Of a stretch of DNA of 64,000 nucleotides, positions 11,260-22,549 are shown piece by piece; the stretch's first letter is position 1; every line of letters starts with the position of its first letter. The notes beneath the pieces are model-generated. The model was not told the origin of the DNA. It ran no database searches and was given only the letters and a program-made list of their open reading frames with translations. The stretch comes from Microvelia longipes (taxonomy: Eukaryota; Arthropoda; Insecta; Hemiptera; Veliidae): assembly GCA_018340805.1 (NCBI GenBank), contig JACMZG010001913.1, positions 17,590,629-17,654,628 of the forward strand, given 5' to 3'. The position numbers and the translations under genes are program-made.

Positions 11260-12106
11260 TTAAATTTTTTTGAGAAATATAATGAAATGTCTTCTGAGCA
11301 AAGCACTTACAACTAAATCAGTTCTAATTTGATTATTTTGTTTTGACCTAGTAGAGTACGTATGGGTATAATGTTTATTAGGGTCAATCTTTGGTAGGTA
11401 TTTTTTAATTATTTTTCTAATAAAAAGTTGTCTGACTGTGAGTAGTTGAGTTTCAGTGAATAGTTTGTCAGTGGCAAAATCTCTAGGTAGCTTAAACATG
11501 GTTTTCAGAGCTCTTTTTTGCAATATAAACAACGGATTTATGGTAGAATCAAAAGCGCCATCCCAAACCATTACCAATATTCCAAAACAGATTGAAATAG
11601 GGCGAAGTAAACAGTTTTAAGGGTTTTTAATTCAACTATATTCCTCAGCAAATAAAGTTTGTAGACAACAACTCTGAGTTTTTTACACAGATAGAGAACG
11701 TGTTCGTTCCATCGAAGGTTTTGATCTAAGAGAATGCCTAAATACCTAAACTTTTCAACCTTTTCTACTTTATTTTCACAGTTGCATGCATGGTTATTAC
11801 AATTGCTCGCTAAAAACAAACTTAAATGTAGGCTGCCCTCGTATATTAGGACTAAAACACATGCATTTGGTTTTAGAGAGGTTTAGAGAAAGGAGATTGT
11901 ACTTTAACCAATTTTGTACCGTGCTGAAACCTATTTTCGCTTTTTCAAGGAAACTCTCCCACGAATCCGCTTGAAAAATTAGAGCTGCATCGTCTGCAAA
12001 GCAAACGATGCCATCATTTTTATCTGAGCTAATCAGTTCGGGTAGTTTATTTATGTAGATCAGAAAGAGAATGGGCCCCAGAACAGTTCCCTGAGGTACT
12101 CTATAA
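11260..12106 (-). pseudogene. Reverse transcriptase C-terminal remnant of a non-LTR retrotransposon
   Basis: Codes in three successive frames. 12106 to about 11800 holds VPQGTVLGPILFLIYIN and the catalytic FADDA motif (11986-12000), i.e. fingers/palm motifs of a Jockey/CR1-type reverse transcriptase. 11819-11571 holds KFRYLGILLDQNLRWNEHV, the post-palm YLG block. 11577-11260 holds MVWDGAF, LQKRALKTMFKLPRDF and LTVRQLF, the usual C-terminal end of this clade. The breaks between frames (about 11800 and 11575) are frameshifts. The endonuclease and the N-terminal half of the RT are missing because the copy is 5'-truncated. I see no RNase H domain downstream. Confidence 0.9.
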
Positions 12107-12107
12107 G

Positions 12108-12320
12108 GCTATAGAGTTAAAACTTAGTACAAAAGTTAATCTTTAGGTCTAGTTTTGTTATCTTGACAATAGTTTTTTTAAGGCGTCGTTAACCTGCAAG
12201 AATGACTCAGCAAAAATTTCTATATTTATAATACCCGAATAAATGTGTTGATTGTTTGGATTTGACCCTCATATAGTCATGTTTGAGAGCAACATATGTG
12301 CTAAGTTTAATCTCATTATT
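12108..12320 (+). mobile_element. S5-family copy resuming after the LINE insertion
   Basis: Continues the copy broken at 10277: ATAGAGTTAAAACTTAGTAC, a TTGTTATCTTGAC block, AATGACTCAGCAAAAATTT, then the CAACATATGTGCTAAGTTTA block. It fades after about 12320 without reaching the 5S-like block. Confidence 0.75.
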
Positions 12321-12734
12321 TGCATTAATTCAATTTATGTTAAATAAATTTTATACGATTGTAAAAAAAAACACAATCCAAAGAAAGGCGGTTTTACAAA
12401 ATGATTCCATACAAAAAATAGAATTTTACTTAACAAGAACCACCTGCATTTTATGCACTTCCTCAATCTGATATTATTGTACGTATTTCATACTTGAAAG
12501 AAAAACTGCATTTTTTACTTGCATTTGCAATTATTTTTTATAAACCCATATTGTTAAAATATGCAGCTGCTTATGCATTTCTATAATAATTAGAGCATTA
12601 TGATAATTTATCAATATTTTATATTTAATTGTATTTTTTTAATAATGTTTTACTTTAATCTTAATATACAGCTTTATAAAACAAATTGGAGGTTTTAATA
12701 AATTTATAAATTATAAATTTAGTATTTAAAGAAA
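12321..12734. other. No gene seen
   Basis: AT-rich sequence between two S5 copies; nothing recognised. Confidence 0.5.
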
Positions 12735-12827
12735 TCGGGTACAGGTACCTCGGATCATTTTATCACCACATCGTATTTGCTTTGCTCTTCTTTAGAATAA
12801 TAATTCGCCAAATTTACACTGCATCAT

Positions 12828-12868
12828 GTCTTCCATCCAGGCACTGACCTCGCTCAATGCAGCTTAAC
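12828..12868 (-). promoter_or_regulatory. 5S-rRNA-derived block (type 1 internal promoter remnant)
   Basis: In the minus sense it reads GTTAAGCTGCATTGAGCGAG, then GTCAGTGCCTGGATGGAAGA. It aligns with the A box, intermediate element and C box of 5S rRNA genes. The C box is damaged (GGATGGAAGA instead of GGATGGGTGACC). Probably not functional. Confidence 0.75.
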
Positions 12869-13342
12869 TTTTATGATCCAACAAAAAGAATAGATTATAC
12901 TTGACATATTAAAACGAAACTTGCACTTATTTATTACGCAAAGATATAACTTGACCAAATTTTAACTCAATTATATGTTTATCGATTATTTATCGATCTT
13001 TTTAATAATGTATACAAGTCGTTCAATAAAAATTGGACTAATGCTGATAATAAAATGATACTTCCTAATTTTATTTGTCTTATGTATGACTACATACGTG
13101 CTAAATCTCAACCAGATAAAAACATTTTTTTCGGGATTCGTGAATTTTCAAATTTTTTTTCTAATTCATTATTGCGGGTTGATGGTGTTATAGAAAATAT
13201 CTGGAGAGCACAACTATAGACCTAAAGATTGATTTTTGTATGAAGTTTCACCTCTATAGCATAATACGTAGGGAGCTATGATATAGACACATAACACACC
13301 ACACACACAAAAGAAAGAAAAAGATAACTTTGTGAAAGCCAA

Positions 13343-14672
13343 CTGATAGTTCTGACTTAAAACTCCATATGTGAACTTTCAGAGATAGCCATCTAATAAG
13401 TGTCAGACTATCAGTCATGACCTGATCTGAACAGAAGAACAACATAACAATAGTTCTGAACTTACAACATCATGACACCATAACTTAGATAAGTTCTGAA
13501 CTTAGCGCGAACTATTATTTGTAACTGATCGAACTATCAGTCATGACACCATACTGATAGTTTCTTGTGTCAGAACTATAGTCTGAAACACCGATATCAG
13601 TATGACACCATAACTGATAGTTTCTTAGAACTATAGTGACCCATAACTGATAGTTCTGAACTTAGGTCAGAACGTCAAGTTTGTTAGTGACACCATAGAC
13701 TGATAGTTCTGAACTTAAGAACTGTTATGACACCAGTTTGAACTTTAAGAACTAACTGATAGTTCTGACTTGCGTCAAATATCAGTTTGAACCATAATGA
13801 TAGTTCTGAACTTAGCGTCAGAACTATCAGTCATGACACCATAACTGCAAACTTAGATAGTCAGTATGAACCCATAACTGATAGCGTCAGAACTAACAGT
13901 TATACACCTAATGATAGTTCTGAACTTAGCGTCAGAACTATCAGTTACACACCATAACTGTAGAACTAGCGTCAGAACTATCAGACCCATAACTGATAGT
14001 TCTGATTAGCGTCAGAACTATCAGTTGACACCATAACTGATAGTCCTGAACTTAGCGTCAGAACCTATCAGTCATGACACATAACTGATGATTCTGAACT
14101 TAGTGTCGAACTATCAGTCATGACCCATAACTGATAGTTCTGAAACTTAGTGTCAGAATACAGTATGACACCATAACTGATAGTTCTGAACTTAGCGTCA
14201 GAACCTATCAGTCATGAACAAACTGATAGTTCTGAACTTAGCGTCAGAACTATCAGTCATGACTAAACTGATAGTTCTGACTAGCGTCAGAACTATCAGT
14301 TATGACACCTACTGTAGTTCTGAACTTAGCTGTCAGAACTATCAGTTTGACACCATAACTGATAGTTCTGAACTTAGCGTGTCAGAACTATCAAGTTATG
14401 ACACCATAATGATAGTTCTGAACTTAGCGTCAAACTATCAGTTATGACACCATAAATGTAGTTCTGAGCGTCAAAACTCTAAGTCAGATTACTTAGCGTC
14501 AAACTATCAGGTCATGACACCATAACTGATAGTTCTGAACTTAGTGTCAGAACTATCAGTTATGACACCATAACTGATAGTTTCTGAACTTAGTGTCAGA
14601 ACTATCAGTATGACACCATTACTGATAGTTCTGAACTTAGTGTCAGAACTTATCAGTTATGACACAATAAAC
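13343..14672. repeat. Tandem array of a 48-bp, almost fully palindromic unit (about 27 copies)
   Basis: The consensus reads AACTGATAGTTCTGAACTTA then GCGTCAGAACTATCAGTCAT then GACACCAT. CATAACTGATAGTTCTGA and TCAGAACTATCAGTTATG form 18-bp arms around a centre of about 8 bases, so each unit can fold on itself. Copies vary by many small deletions. The first ~150 bases are the most diverged, the middle and right the most regular. Not coding; the frame at 14214-14447 is a translation of the repeat. Confidence 0.95.
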
Positions 14673-14735
14673 TGCATCATTTTTGCAAGCACAATACTTT
14701 TCTAATATACTTTCGGCGTAAATGAGGAAATGTAA

Positions 14736-15361
14736 ACATTTCTAAATAATTGTTACTTATTATTGCGAATTATCTGAAGAAAATGACACCTGTGGAGTAT
14801 TTATTTTTCCGTTTTATATAGATGGAACTAATAGATTGTTTACTATTTTATAAGGCGTTTTTTTAAATCTCTTTCTAATTCAAGCAGACATAGATTAATC
14901 GATTACCGTCTGTGTTTTTGACTCCTCGTCGGTCCCATTTCATCATCTGCAGGCGCCTCCGTACCTACCCCTCTTAATTTTACGTATCCAAAACTGTTTT
15001 TAAAGTATTTACAATTATTAACTTCACAAAAAAAACCTTCACTTTTAGGGTCACTAATCATTAAGGTCGAAGGTAAACTACTTTAAAAGATCAAAGAAAA
15101 AGTTAAACAAATCGGGGAGCTCAAAATTGTTTTTTAGACCCAGTTAGTGAGTACTTAATCATACGTGTTATTAAGCGTTAAAGAATAATAATTTTATAAT
15201 TATGATAAATTGGTGACAAGTGTGCTCATATTTTGGTCTATGCTTTCTTTATTTTTAATTTTTTTATGCCACTGATGACTACCATTGTTGTATAATGCTA
15301 ATTAAAAAATATTCGAGTATTTTCCTTAATTATATCATATTTTCTTATTACAATTTTCCTT
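14736..15361. other. No gene seen
   Basis: AT-rich DNA between S5 copies; nothing recognised. Confidence 0.5.
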
Positions 15362-15860
15362 TATTATTTTTACTTTTCCTCATTTATACCGTGGGTAAAT
15401 AGGGAAAATATTGTGTTTGCTAAAAAAAATCCGAAACCGGGATGAAACCGGCATTATCCGTTTCAGGTGTTTTAAACGGCTTCTGAGTGGTTTTCTTAAA
15501 GTTGTCTGTCTGCATGTGTGTGAGAGTGTCTGTTATCATCGTAGCTCCCATGTGTATTTATTCTAGAGAATTGAAACTTTGTAGAAAAATCAATCAACCA
15601 CCGTAGTTGTGCTATTGGGAAGATATATTATGACGTCTTAAAATATTTTTATGACGTCATTAACCCGCAAAAATGACTCAGCGAAAATTTAAAAAAATCA
15701 TAAAACGCGGAAAAATTGATGCGATCCGATTGAAATTTTGCACGTAGGTAGCCATGTATAAGACTAACATATGTGCTAAGTTTCATCATATTACCTTATT
15801 ATTTTTTGTTTTTGTATTCTACGTTTTTCATTTATAAGTGACTTGTGACATAGGCAACTA
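15362..15860 (+). mobile_element. S5-family copy, 5' two thirds
   Basis: Well-preserved 5' end (TTTTCCTCATTTATACCGTG), CCGAAACCGGGATGAAACCG, GTCTGTTATCATCGTAGCTC, TTGAAACTTTGTAG, ATGACGTCATTAACCCGCAA, AATGACTCAGCGAAAATTT and ACTAACATATGTGCTAAGTT. It breaks off before the 5S-like block. Confidence 0.85.
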
Positions 15861-16617
15861 AATTTGAATACATTTCAAATGCATCAAACTGTATTTTACC
15901 CACCGATTTCAAAGGTTTTAAGTTAATCTCTTGTTAAATTTCGATCCAGCAGTTTATAACGTAGGTGATAATTTCAAGTTTGAACTGCCGTTTAAACGGA
16001 TTTTCAAGACATTAGTTTAATCTAGTTTTATGAATACCAAACTAATTTTTAACCACAATTATAAAACTAGGTTAGTCAATATACGTTTATGCTTTAACGT
16101 TTGGTTTTAAATATGTTCACTATCCGGCGAACAGACGTCTGTGCGGTGATAGAATATAGAGTGTTCCTTCAGTTCGTCTGTAAGCTAACTTTTAAAATTG
16201 TTACTTAATATTTGTTAAACAATTATTCTAATTACCACTATTGCTTAAAAATAAAAAATTATGAAAATTGACCACGGAAGTATTGGATTGTTTAGCATTG
16301 CGAGGCGCCTAGTTCTAATTTGTTAAGGAACATTCATAAACAAGTTTCAACGACGTTATTTGACTTACAACTAAGTTGTGTCTTTATTTAGAAATATTTT
16401 TTGAACAAGGTTTTATTTTTCTTTCTCATAAACTGGACAACACTGGATTCCTTTGTTTTCTTTGAGTACACCATCTCAAAATATTATTTTACGTGTAAAT
16501 AAAAGGACAAAAATAATAACTCTGTGTAAGTTTAAAGAAAGACTTAAATTTAATTTTTACTTCTTTGTGTCTCCTATTTCTATTATTAAATTTAAAAGGT
16601 CTTTAAAAAAAAACTTT
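15861..16617. other. No gene seen
   Basis: AT-rich. The 76-codon frame at 16453-16683 is basic and low in complexity and runs into the S5 tail, so it is not treated as a gene. Confidence 0.5.
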
Positions 16618-17352
16618 AAAAAATCGGGGACGGGGTACCTCATAACTTTTCCTCTTTACATCGGATTACATAGGTTTCACTAAGGTTATCTAACCGGTTG
16701 CTTATTAAATTCCCACAGGTCATTTATCCAAGCACTGACCACGCTCGATGCTGCTTAACTTTTATAATCCACCAAAAATCATAGATAGACTTGTTGTATT
16801 ATAACTAAACTTAGCACACTTATTTATTACGTCAAGGGGTCTTTTGTACTAAATTTCAACTCAATTGGATTATATTCCGATTTTCAAATTTTTTTTTAAA
16901 AAACGTATACAACTCATTCGATAAAAATTGAACTAATGCTGATAATGAAACAAAACAAAGCACATATATTAGTCTTATACGTGGCTACATGCGTGCCAAA
17001 TTTCAATCAGATCGCATAATTTTTCCGCGTTGTATGATTTCTCGAAATTTTTGCTAAGTCATTATTGCAGGTTAATGACGTCATAAAAAATTATTTTCCG
17101 AATAGCACAACTACAGCAGTAAATTGATTTTTCTACAAAATTTCAACCTTCTACCATAAATTCACCAGGAGATACGATGATAACAGATACACATACACAC
17201 ACACATACAGTCAGACGACTTAGTAAAAACCACTCAGGAGGTCTTAAAAACGCCTGAAACTCATAATTCCGTTTTCATCCCGGTTTCGGATTTGTTTGCA
17301 AACACAACACTTTTTCTATATACCTACGGTGTAAATAAGGAACAGTAAAATA
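16618..17352 (-). mobile_element. S5-family copy, near full length (~735 bp)
   Basis: One of the two best copies for reading the family structure. In minus sense: 5' end near 17352 (TTCCTTATTTACACCGTAGG), CCGAAACCGGGATGAAAACG, a CA/TG-rich stretch, GTTGAAATTTTGTAG, ATGACGTCATTAACCTGCAA, ATGACTTAGC, ACATGTAGCCACGTATAAGA-type block, the 5S-like block at 16711-16760, and a tail ending GGTACCCCGTCCCCGATTTT at 16618. Here the tail lacks the GAGCGAAGCGAG hairpins, which seem deleted. No protein coded. Confidence 0.88.
16711..16760 (-). promoter_or_regulatory. 5S-rRNA-derived block (A box, intermediate element, C box)
   Basis: Minus sense: AAGTTAAGCAGCATCGAGCG, then TGGTCAGTGCTTGGATAAAT. The first 35 bases match 5S rRNA very closely; the C box is partly lost (GGATAAATGACC for GGATGGGTGACC). 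A TTTTT terminator follows at the element end near 16620. Confidence 0.85.
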
Positions 17353-17591
17353 TGATAATACTTCTTTCGTGTATGTGGAGATTTTAAATAGTTTTTGAAT
17401 GTCATTTTAGGCTTTTTTCTAAATTATGTACGATTGATCGTACGTATCATAGTATGTTTTATAATCAATAAATGTGCCAATTAAAATACTTTTAAACAAA
17501 TTTCATTGGCTTCCTATGACTGAAGATCTGACTGTAGTATGAGACACAACTCAAACATATGAAATAGCATACTAAAGTTTTAATGTTTTCC

Positions 17592-17800
17592 TTTTTCTGA
17601 CCTATACTACCTCAATGTGACATTGTGTTCACCCAAAAACTCCGAAACAAAGGTTTCATCATAATAATCCATTTCAGGCATTTGTATGACGTTTTAAGTG
17701 GTTTTCATCATGCTGTCTGTCTGGGTGTTTATGTGCCACGCATAACTTCCGCTGTGTTTATGCTAGAGAGTTGAAACTTGGAACGTAGAAATTACGTTTT
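17592..17800 (+). mobile_element. S5-family 5' fragment, diverged
   Basis: Recognisable words: CATTGTGTTCACCCAAAAAC, CCATTTCAGGCATTTG, TGGTTTTCATCATGCTGTCT, GTTTATGCTAGAGAGTTGAA. The 3' part is missing, and the tail fragment 240 bases further on may be its continuation after a deletion. Confidence 0.7.
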
Positions 17801-18034
17801 TATGTTGATGAAGGCCTAAAAATACTGGTGGTCATCCTTGGCAGCCTATTTTATTTAATTTCATTCCTTTTAATTTAATTATGGCATTATATTTTTTTTA
17901 ATTTAAATTTTTTCGGACCAAAGACTTGGTTCAACATAAATTGGGTTGTACATACATACATACGGACACTAATTTGTTCGATATTTGGGATCTGCAGGTG
18001 CTGAATTGTCGACATTTTATGAAAAAATGGGGTA

Positions 18035-18247
18035 CCGTAATTATTCTGAGGTTGAGCGTAGCGAAACCGAAATAGTTCCACTTTAAGCTTCGGTTCACAA
18101 GCGAAGCGAGTCTGAAGTCATAACGTCCTAGGTCGAACTCCGCGAGACCGAAGTAATACCACCTTAGGTTTGGACAATCATGACATTCTGAGGACAAAAG
18201 AAGTGAGTCTAAAATTGTGAGGAAATGTACCCTGTACCCGATTTTTT
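18035..18247 (+). mobile_element. S5-family tail with several GCGAAGC-type hairpins
   Basis: Contains GAGCGTAGCGAAACCGAA, CAAGCGAAGCGAGTCTGAAG, TCGAACTCCGCGAGACCGAAG and GGACAAAAGAAGTGAGTC in series, then the family end GAGGAAATGTACCCTGTACC followed by CGATTTTTTG. The hairpin module is present about four times, more than in other copies. Confidence 0.8.
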
Positions 18248-18250
18248 GTT

Positions 18251-18331
18251 ACTTCGGCATTGGTCTACTTACTTTGGCATTGGTGTACTTACTTTGGCAT
18301 TGGTCTACTTACTTTGGCATTGGTCTACTTA
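18251..18331. repeat. 20-bp tandem repeat, 4 copies
   Basis: ACTTTGGCATTGGTCTACTT repeated four times with one or two substitutions, directly after the T-run that ends the S5 tail. Confidence 0.95.
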
Positions 18332-19166
18332 GAGCATACAGCTATAGCATAATTTAGTAACTTATTACTTATACTAATAACACCATTATCTATTATATAC
18401 TTATTTTATTTTTACTTAACATACTTATTAATTTTACTGTCATTAGCGAATGCGATATTTTTTTAATTTGTTAATATTATTGTACTTACTCACTTACGAA
18501 CCAGCCATATAAATAATTAACTATTAGTTACTCAAATTATATTTGAAGTGAAATAATATGACAAAACACTCGAATTTTTAAAGTAAATATTGGTCATTCT
18601 GACTTGACAGACTTGGACGTGACTGGAAATATTATTAGATTTTAATTATTTTCTTCTAATGAACTACTCAAATAGTGGATTTTTTTTGGATAATCAGAAT
18701 AAGTTTTGAAAATTATTTGAAGAAAATTATCAGCCTATTGTTAATTATTTTTAATTTAATTTTGCCCATATACTTAGTTTATCATTTAAGTTTTAAAACT
18801 TTTTTTTACTTCAGCAAAATCTAGCCGTTGTAGGCTGTTTTAAACAATTATAATTTTCAAACGTTTTGATGCTGAAACTGGGAAAGATAAGTCAGCTGTT
18901 GCGTATACATGAGTATTAGTAATTTTATTATTTGAAAGTTATTTCTCACTTCGGGTGAATTTCGTACTTTTTCTTTTAACAGTATTTTAGCTTTTTTTTT
19001 AATATTTATTTTTGTGAATTTAAATGCTTAGATGTAGAAATTTGATAGTACCCCGTGCAATGCAGTAGTTCTGCAGTGACATTTGGAGAATATAATACAT
19101 TTTTTAGATGGTTATGGGGAAAATATGACATTAACACTGAATATTATTGAGGTTTAAATGTATTTT
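18332..19166. other. No gene seen
   Basis: AT-rich DNA; no recognised feature. Confidence 0.5.
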
Positions 19167-19420
19167 TAGCCGCATCCGTGGTCCAGTCCGTTAAGGCGTC
19201 AGTTATTATACTGATCTTTAACACCACAGAGGTATGGGTTCGCATCCTAGGTTACGCTATCAGTTTATACAAGATCATTGCTTATATAAACTGTTGCCAA
19301 CTTAAGATTACACTTGGAGCAGTTGGTAACAGTTAACATTAATACCTAAGGTGGTTCCCGCAGGGATTATTTAATTAATGTATTTTGAGTACACGCCTGA
19401 GGTTACATTTTGATTGATTT
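19167..19420 (+). mobile_element. tRNA-derived SINE, copy 1
   Basis: The head has a box A-like GTGGTCCAGTCCGTTAAGGC (19179-19198) and a box B-like GGGTTCGCATCCTAG (19235-19249), spaced as in a tRNA with a long variable arm. The acceptor stem does not pair, so it is not a tRNA gene. The body shared with the copy at 41273 includes CAGTTTATA, GTTGCCAACTTAAGATTA, TAACAGTTAAC-type sequence and AAGGTGGTTCCCGCAGGGAT. RNA polymerase III transcription would be expected from the boxes. Confidence 0.75.
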
Positions 19421-19537
19421 GTAAATTTTTTTCTCTTCACTTCTTGCATTCTTGACCCGACTAGACAATTTTTAGAAAAAATGGTCTTATTTTGATAAAA
19501 GTTCCATTCTTGTGCTATCATGAAAGATCAAACTGGT

Positions 19538-19554
19538 ATATATATATTATATAT

Positions 19555-19638
<84 letters not shown>

Positions 19639-19667
19639 TATATATATTATATATATATATATATGTT

Positions 19668-19714
<47 letters not shown>

Positions 19715-19742
19715 TATATATTATATATATTTATATATTATA
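19538..19742. repeat. (AT)n microsatellite tract
   Basis: About 200 bases of AT dinucleotides with phase changes and short TTAT interruptions. The flank after it (19743-19860, with GTTATCAGGAAGC-like and CATCTGAACAACCTATCA words) resembles the flank of the 2243-2313 tract. Confidence 0.95.
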
Positions 19743-19870
19743 ATTTTTCAAGACATGTTTATTGGATATCAGGTAGCTAAATGGAATAACTCCCCATCCC
19801 CCTAATCCCTAACTCCTCTTCCTGTTGCGTCATCTGAACAACCTATCAATCGGCACCATTTATATATAAT

Positions 19871-20909
19871 ACATAATAATACATTTGTTTTACAGATTTT
19901 TTAGCTAGTTTTTATTCATATTACTTACCCTTTCGATGCTTGGTGACCTTATGCAATATTATAGAGCGTCGTTGTTTTAAATGTATAAATAAACATCGCT
20001 ATTAATAATTTTAATTTAACATCTAAAAATATTCATATTACGGTGTATTTTCTGCCTCATCAACTAAACTGATCATTATTCTTTATCTTGTTCAAGCTAA
20101 GCGTAAGATTTCTTCTATCCGGTCTCTTACGAAGATAAACTAGCGTTACGCATCACTAGTAAACAACTAGAAAACATTAGAAAAACAACATTTTGTCTAA
20201 TTGGTGTCAGATTCGCTTTCAAAGAATCTTAACGATTCTCTATTTGTTAGGTTCGCTTTGATTTATTTGTTTTGTCCTTCATAGACCGGAAAATCGTGGC
20301 TTTTATAAATTCATGAATTACATTAACAAATTTAATTAGAATGGATAGTATAGTAATTTATTAATGTTACATTATAACTTGTAATAATATATAGTGGGTG
20401 GTAATAGTAATTTTTATTAATGTTATAATATAACATTAATAATGTAGTATTAATAATATATAGTATAATATGTAGTGGATGCTCTTAAATTCTAAAACAT
20501 ATGTTATATATCGATGATATTATTATTAATATGTGGATGGTATTATATAATTACTACTATAATAGTTATTTCATTAATGTTAAATTTATAATTAGTTCGA
20601 ATTTAATATTTCTTTAAGCTTTTGTTTGATAAGTGGATTTTATTTTCTCATCAGACTTTGCAAAAATGTGTTTCGGTTTACATTGGCCGAATTAATTTAC
20701 TGAGCGGGTTTCACATTAAATAAGATTGTAAGCGATCGCTGTTTTGTAAAAAGACTTTAAATTCATAACTACCAGATACAATGGTTTGTTCCTATTTTTG
20801 TTTTTAATTCAGATTGTTCTCATTGATTGAAATCGACCCGTGATGTCGATATTGAAATCTGAACATGCGTAGGTAGGGATCGTTTTGAAAAATTTTGTCT
20901 TGATATTAC
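19871..20909. other. No gene seen
   Basis: AT-rich. Loose repetition of TAATATATAGTGGATGGTA-like phrases between 20380 and 20560, but no clean unit. Confidence 0.5.
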
Positions 20910-21364
20910 CAAGGATCTTAAATAAAGGGAATGGCACTATAAGGGAACTTAACTGACCCCATTAAAACTTAACTGATCAACATTAGATGAGATAGAGAAC
21001 TAGAATCAAACCTACCTGAATGAATGTGCAATGTTACGTTACGAGAATAAGAAGAGTTTTGCATATAATAACTCTTCAGGGCAAAAAAAATAAATTAAAC
21101 GATCAACCTTTTATATTTTTAATAAAAATATGAAGACTCGAAGTAGTAGCAAGCCAAATATTTCTGGACAAAACATTTCGTCAGAAGATAAAATTGCATC
21201 TAAATTCAAGACCTACGCAGTTAATTTAATTATTGAAAGCATGTGCAGTTTGTTTTTGACACGTGCTTTGTGATGAATTCTTCTTAATTTTTTATCCTCA
21301 ACGGAGTCACATTGTCAAATGGCAAATCGACTTGAGCCTTTATCCCTTTTATTTAAGATCCTTC
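20910..21364. mobile_element. Diverged hAT-like MITE (same family as 28587 and 63036)
   Basis: Terminal inverted repeats CAAGGATCTTAAATAAAGGG and its imperfect complement (CCCTTTTATTTAAGATCCTT) at the ends. Internal words CTGACCCCAT, GAGATAGAGAA and ATGTGCAGTTTGTTTTTGAC match the better copies. The expected 8-bp target duplication is not recognisable, so this is an older insertion. No transposase. Confidence 0.75.
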
Positions 21365-22549
21365 ATATATGTGCTATCATGATAGGTAATTTTTTTCAGA
21401 AGCAAAGAGCACGTTATCAATTAAGTCATTCAAGATAACGAGTAATGATTTATAATTTATCTTTTACCGTGTTTTCATTGGAATGATATGAAGCTACCTA
21501 TTCATCTAGTGTAAAATGATTGGCTGTTACAAATGTCAATCATATGTAACAAAGGAAGCAACTTGCAGAACTTACAAATTTTTATATTTGTCCAAATATG
21601 TTCAATTTTTGAACGGTTTGTTTTCGTTAACTTTTCACTATTGATTTTTCTATTCTTACCTAGAGACTAGACGAGGAGTTAGTTCTATTGAATATTGGTT
21701 GAAAGGGTATAGGAAAATGAAACTTGTAAATCACTTGGAAGGTAGAGTAGAGGGGAGAACGATTATCCTCTCAATAGATAAATCTATCAACTGAAAAGCA
21801 ATAAAGATCAAAATAACAGATAATACAGTTGAAAATACCCAATGGAAAATCCAAAACCGTTTTTCCAAAGCAATCTAGGAAGCTATGGACCATCCCTCTT
21901 CATAAATTTTATAAAAATCAATACACCAATATAAAAAAAAGAGTCAAAAAGTGGTATTTGAAATAAAAGGTAAATAATAATTATAATCACCATTTAAATG
22001 CAGCAACAAAAGAGGAATTAATACGGAAAAGATAAAGTTAATTACGAATTTGGAGTAAGAGAACATTAGGCAAAAAGAGGGTAATTTTCGTTTTGGGGAA
22101 AAAAGTAACAATTAGGTTGTGGAATATAAATCAGTCTAGCAAGTTAATGAGCCGGATGGATAAAAGGTTAGATACAGAATCACCGAAAAACATCACAGAA
22201 TTGTGAAAATAAAGTTAGGTAGATTTTCTCTGAAAAATAACATCACAGGATTATTAGCTGAATTTAAATGGTTTAATTACAGAGGGGTTTATCTTTGGAG
22301 TTATAATTTTTTGGAAATTACTTTTTTAGCTTTTGCTTTTTTTGATGAGAGTCGGAATGATAGGATTAAACTAAATTAATCATTTAGATTTATGGAATAA
22401 TTTGGCATTTTTGTTGATAATTTTTTCTTTCTTTCGTTGACGTTTTCACGATTTGATTAGAAAACGTGACCTTTTAAACAGAAGTTCAAAATATTTCGGT
22501 AACGAATCTGTCTAGAAAATTGAGGTAACCGACGTATCTTTTTAACTGT
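21365..22549. other. No gene seen
   Basis: AT- and purine-rich DNA (notably 21700-22300) without a coding-like frame. Confidence 0.5.

Larger units (their letters stand above)
10279..12107 (-). mobile_element. 5'-truncated LINE (Jockey/CR1-type) inserted into an S5 copy
   Basis: A minus-strand insertion whose poly-A tail reads as the T-run at 10278-10293. It is bounded by GCTAT on both sides and interrupts an S5 element at TATTTATGCT/ATAGAG. The 5' end is truncated in the reverse transcriptase domain and the C-terminal part follows to 11260. A roughly 970-base AT-rich 3' untranslated region comes next. It contains a minisatellite (10555-10645) and a 9-bp hairpin CGCGCCAAC/GTTGGCGCG (10343-10378), a possible 3' recognition structure. 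The tail and target duplication indicate target-primed reverse transcription. The copy cannot be active. Confidence 0.85.
12735..14735 (-). mobile_element. S5-family copy enlarged by an internal 48-bp tandem array
   Basis: Minus-strand copy. On the plus strand it opens with the reversed tail (GAAATCGGGTACAGGTACCT), then the reversed 5S-like block (12828-12868) and the CAATAAAAATTGGACTAATG, CATTATTGCGGGTTGATG and GAAGTTTCACCTCTATAGCA blocks up to about 13340. Where other copies carry the CCGGGATGAAACCGG segment there is a 1.3 kb array (13343-14672). The reversed 5' end follows (TTTTTGCAAGCACAATAC ... GGCGTAAATGAGGAAA, 14676-14728). Because both ends of the element flank the array, the array arose within or inserted into this copy. 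Confidence 0.85.

Noticed and set aside
14214..14447. 77-codon frame with repeated SELS words
   Set aside because: It is the 48-bp tandem unit read as codons, with no start context or conserved protein character.
13343..14672. CRISPR-like array
   Set aside because: Units are contiguous with no unique spacers and lie in a eukaryotic transposon; a satellite, not CRISPR. The same applies to 6795-8605 and 49516-49915.
19167..19260. Functional tRNA-Ser or tRNA-Leu gene
   Set aside because: Acceptor ends (AGCCGC and GTTACGC) do not pair, the anticodon stem is defective and a second diverged copy with the same body exists at 41273.
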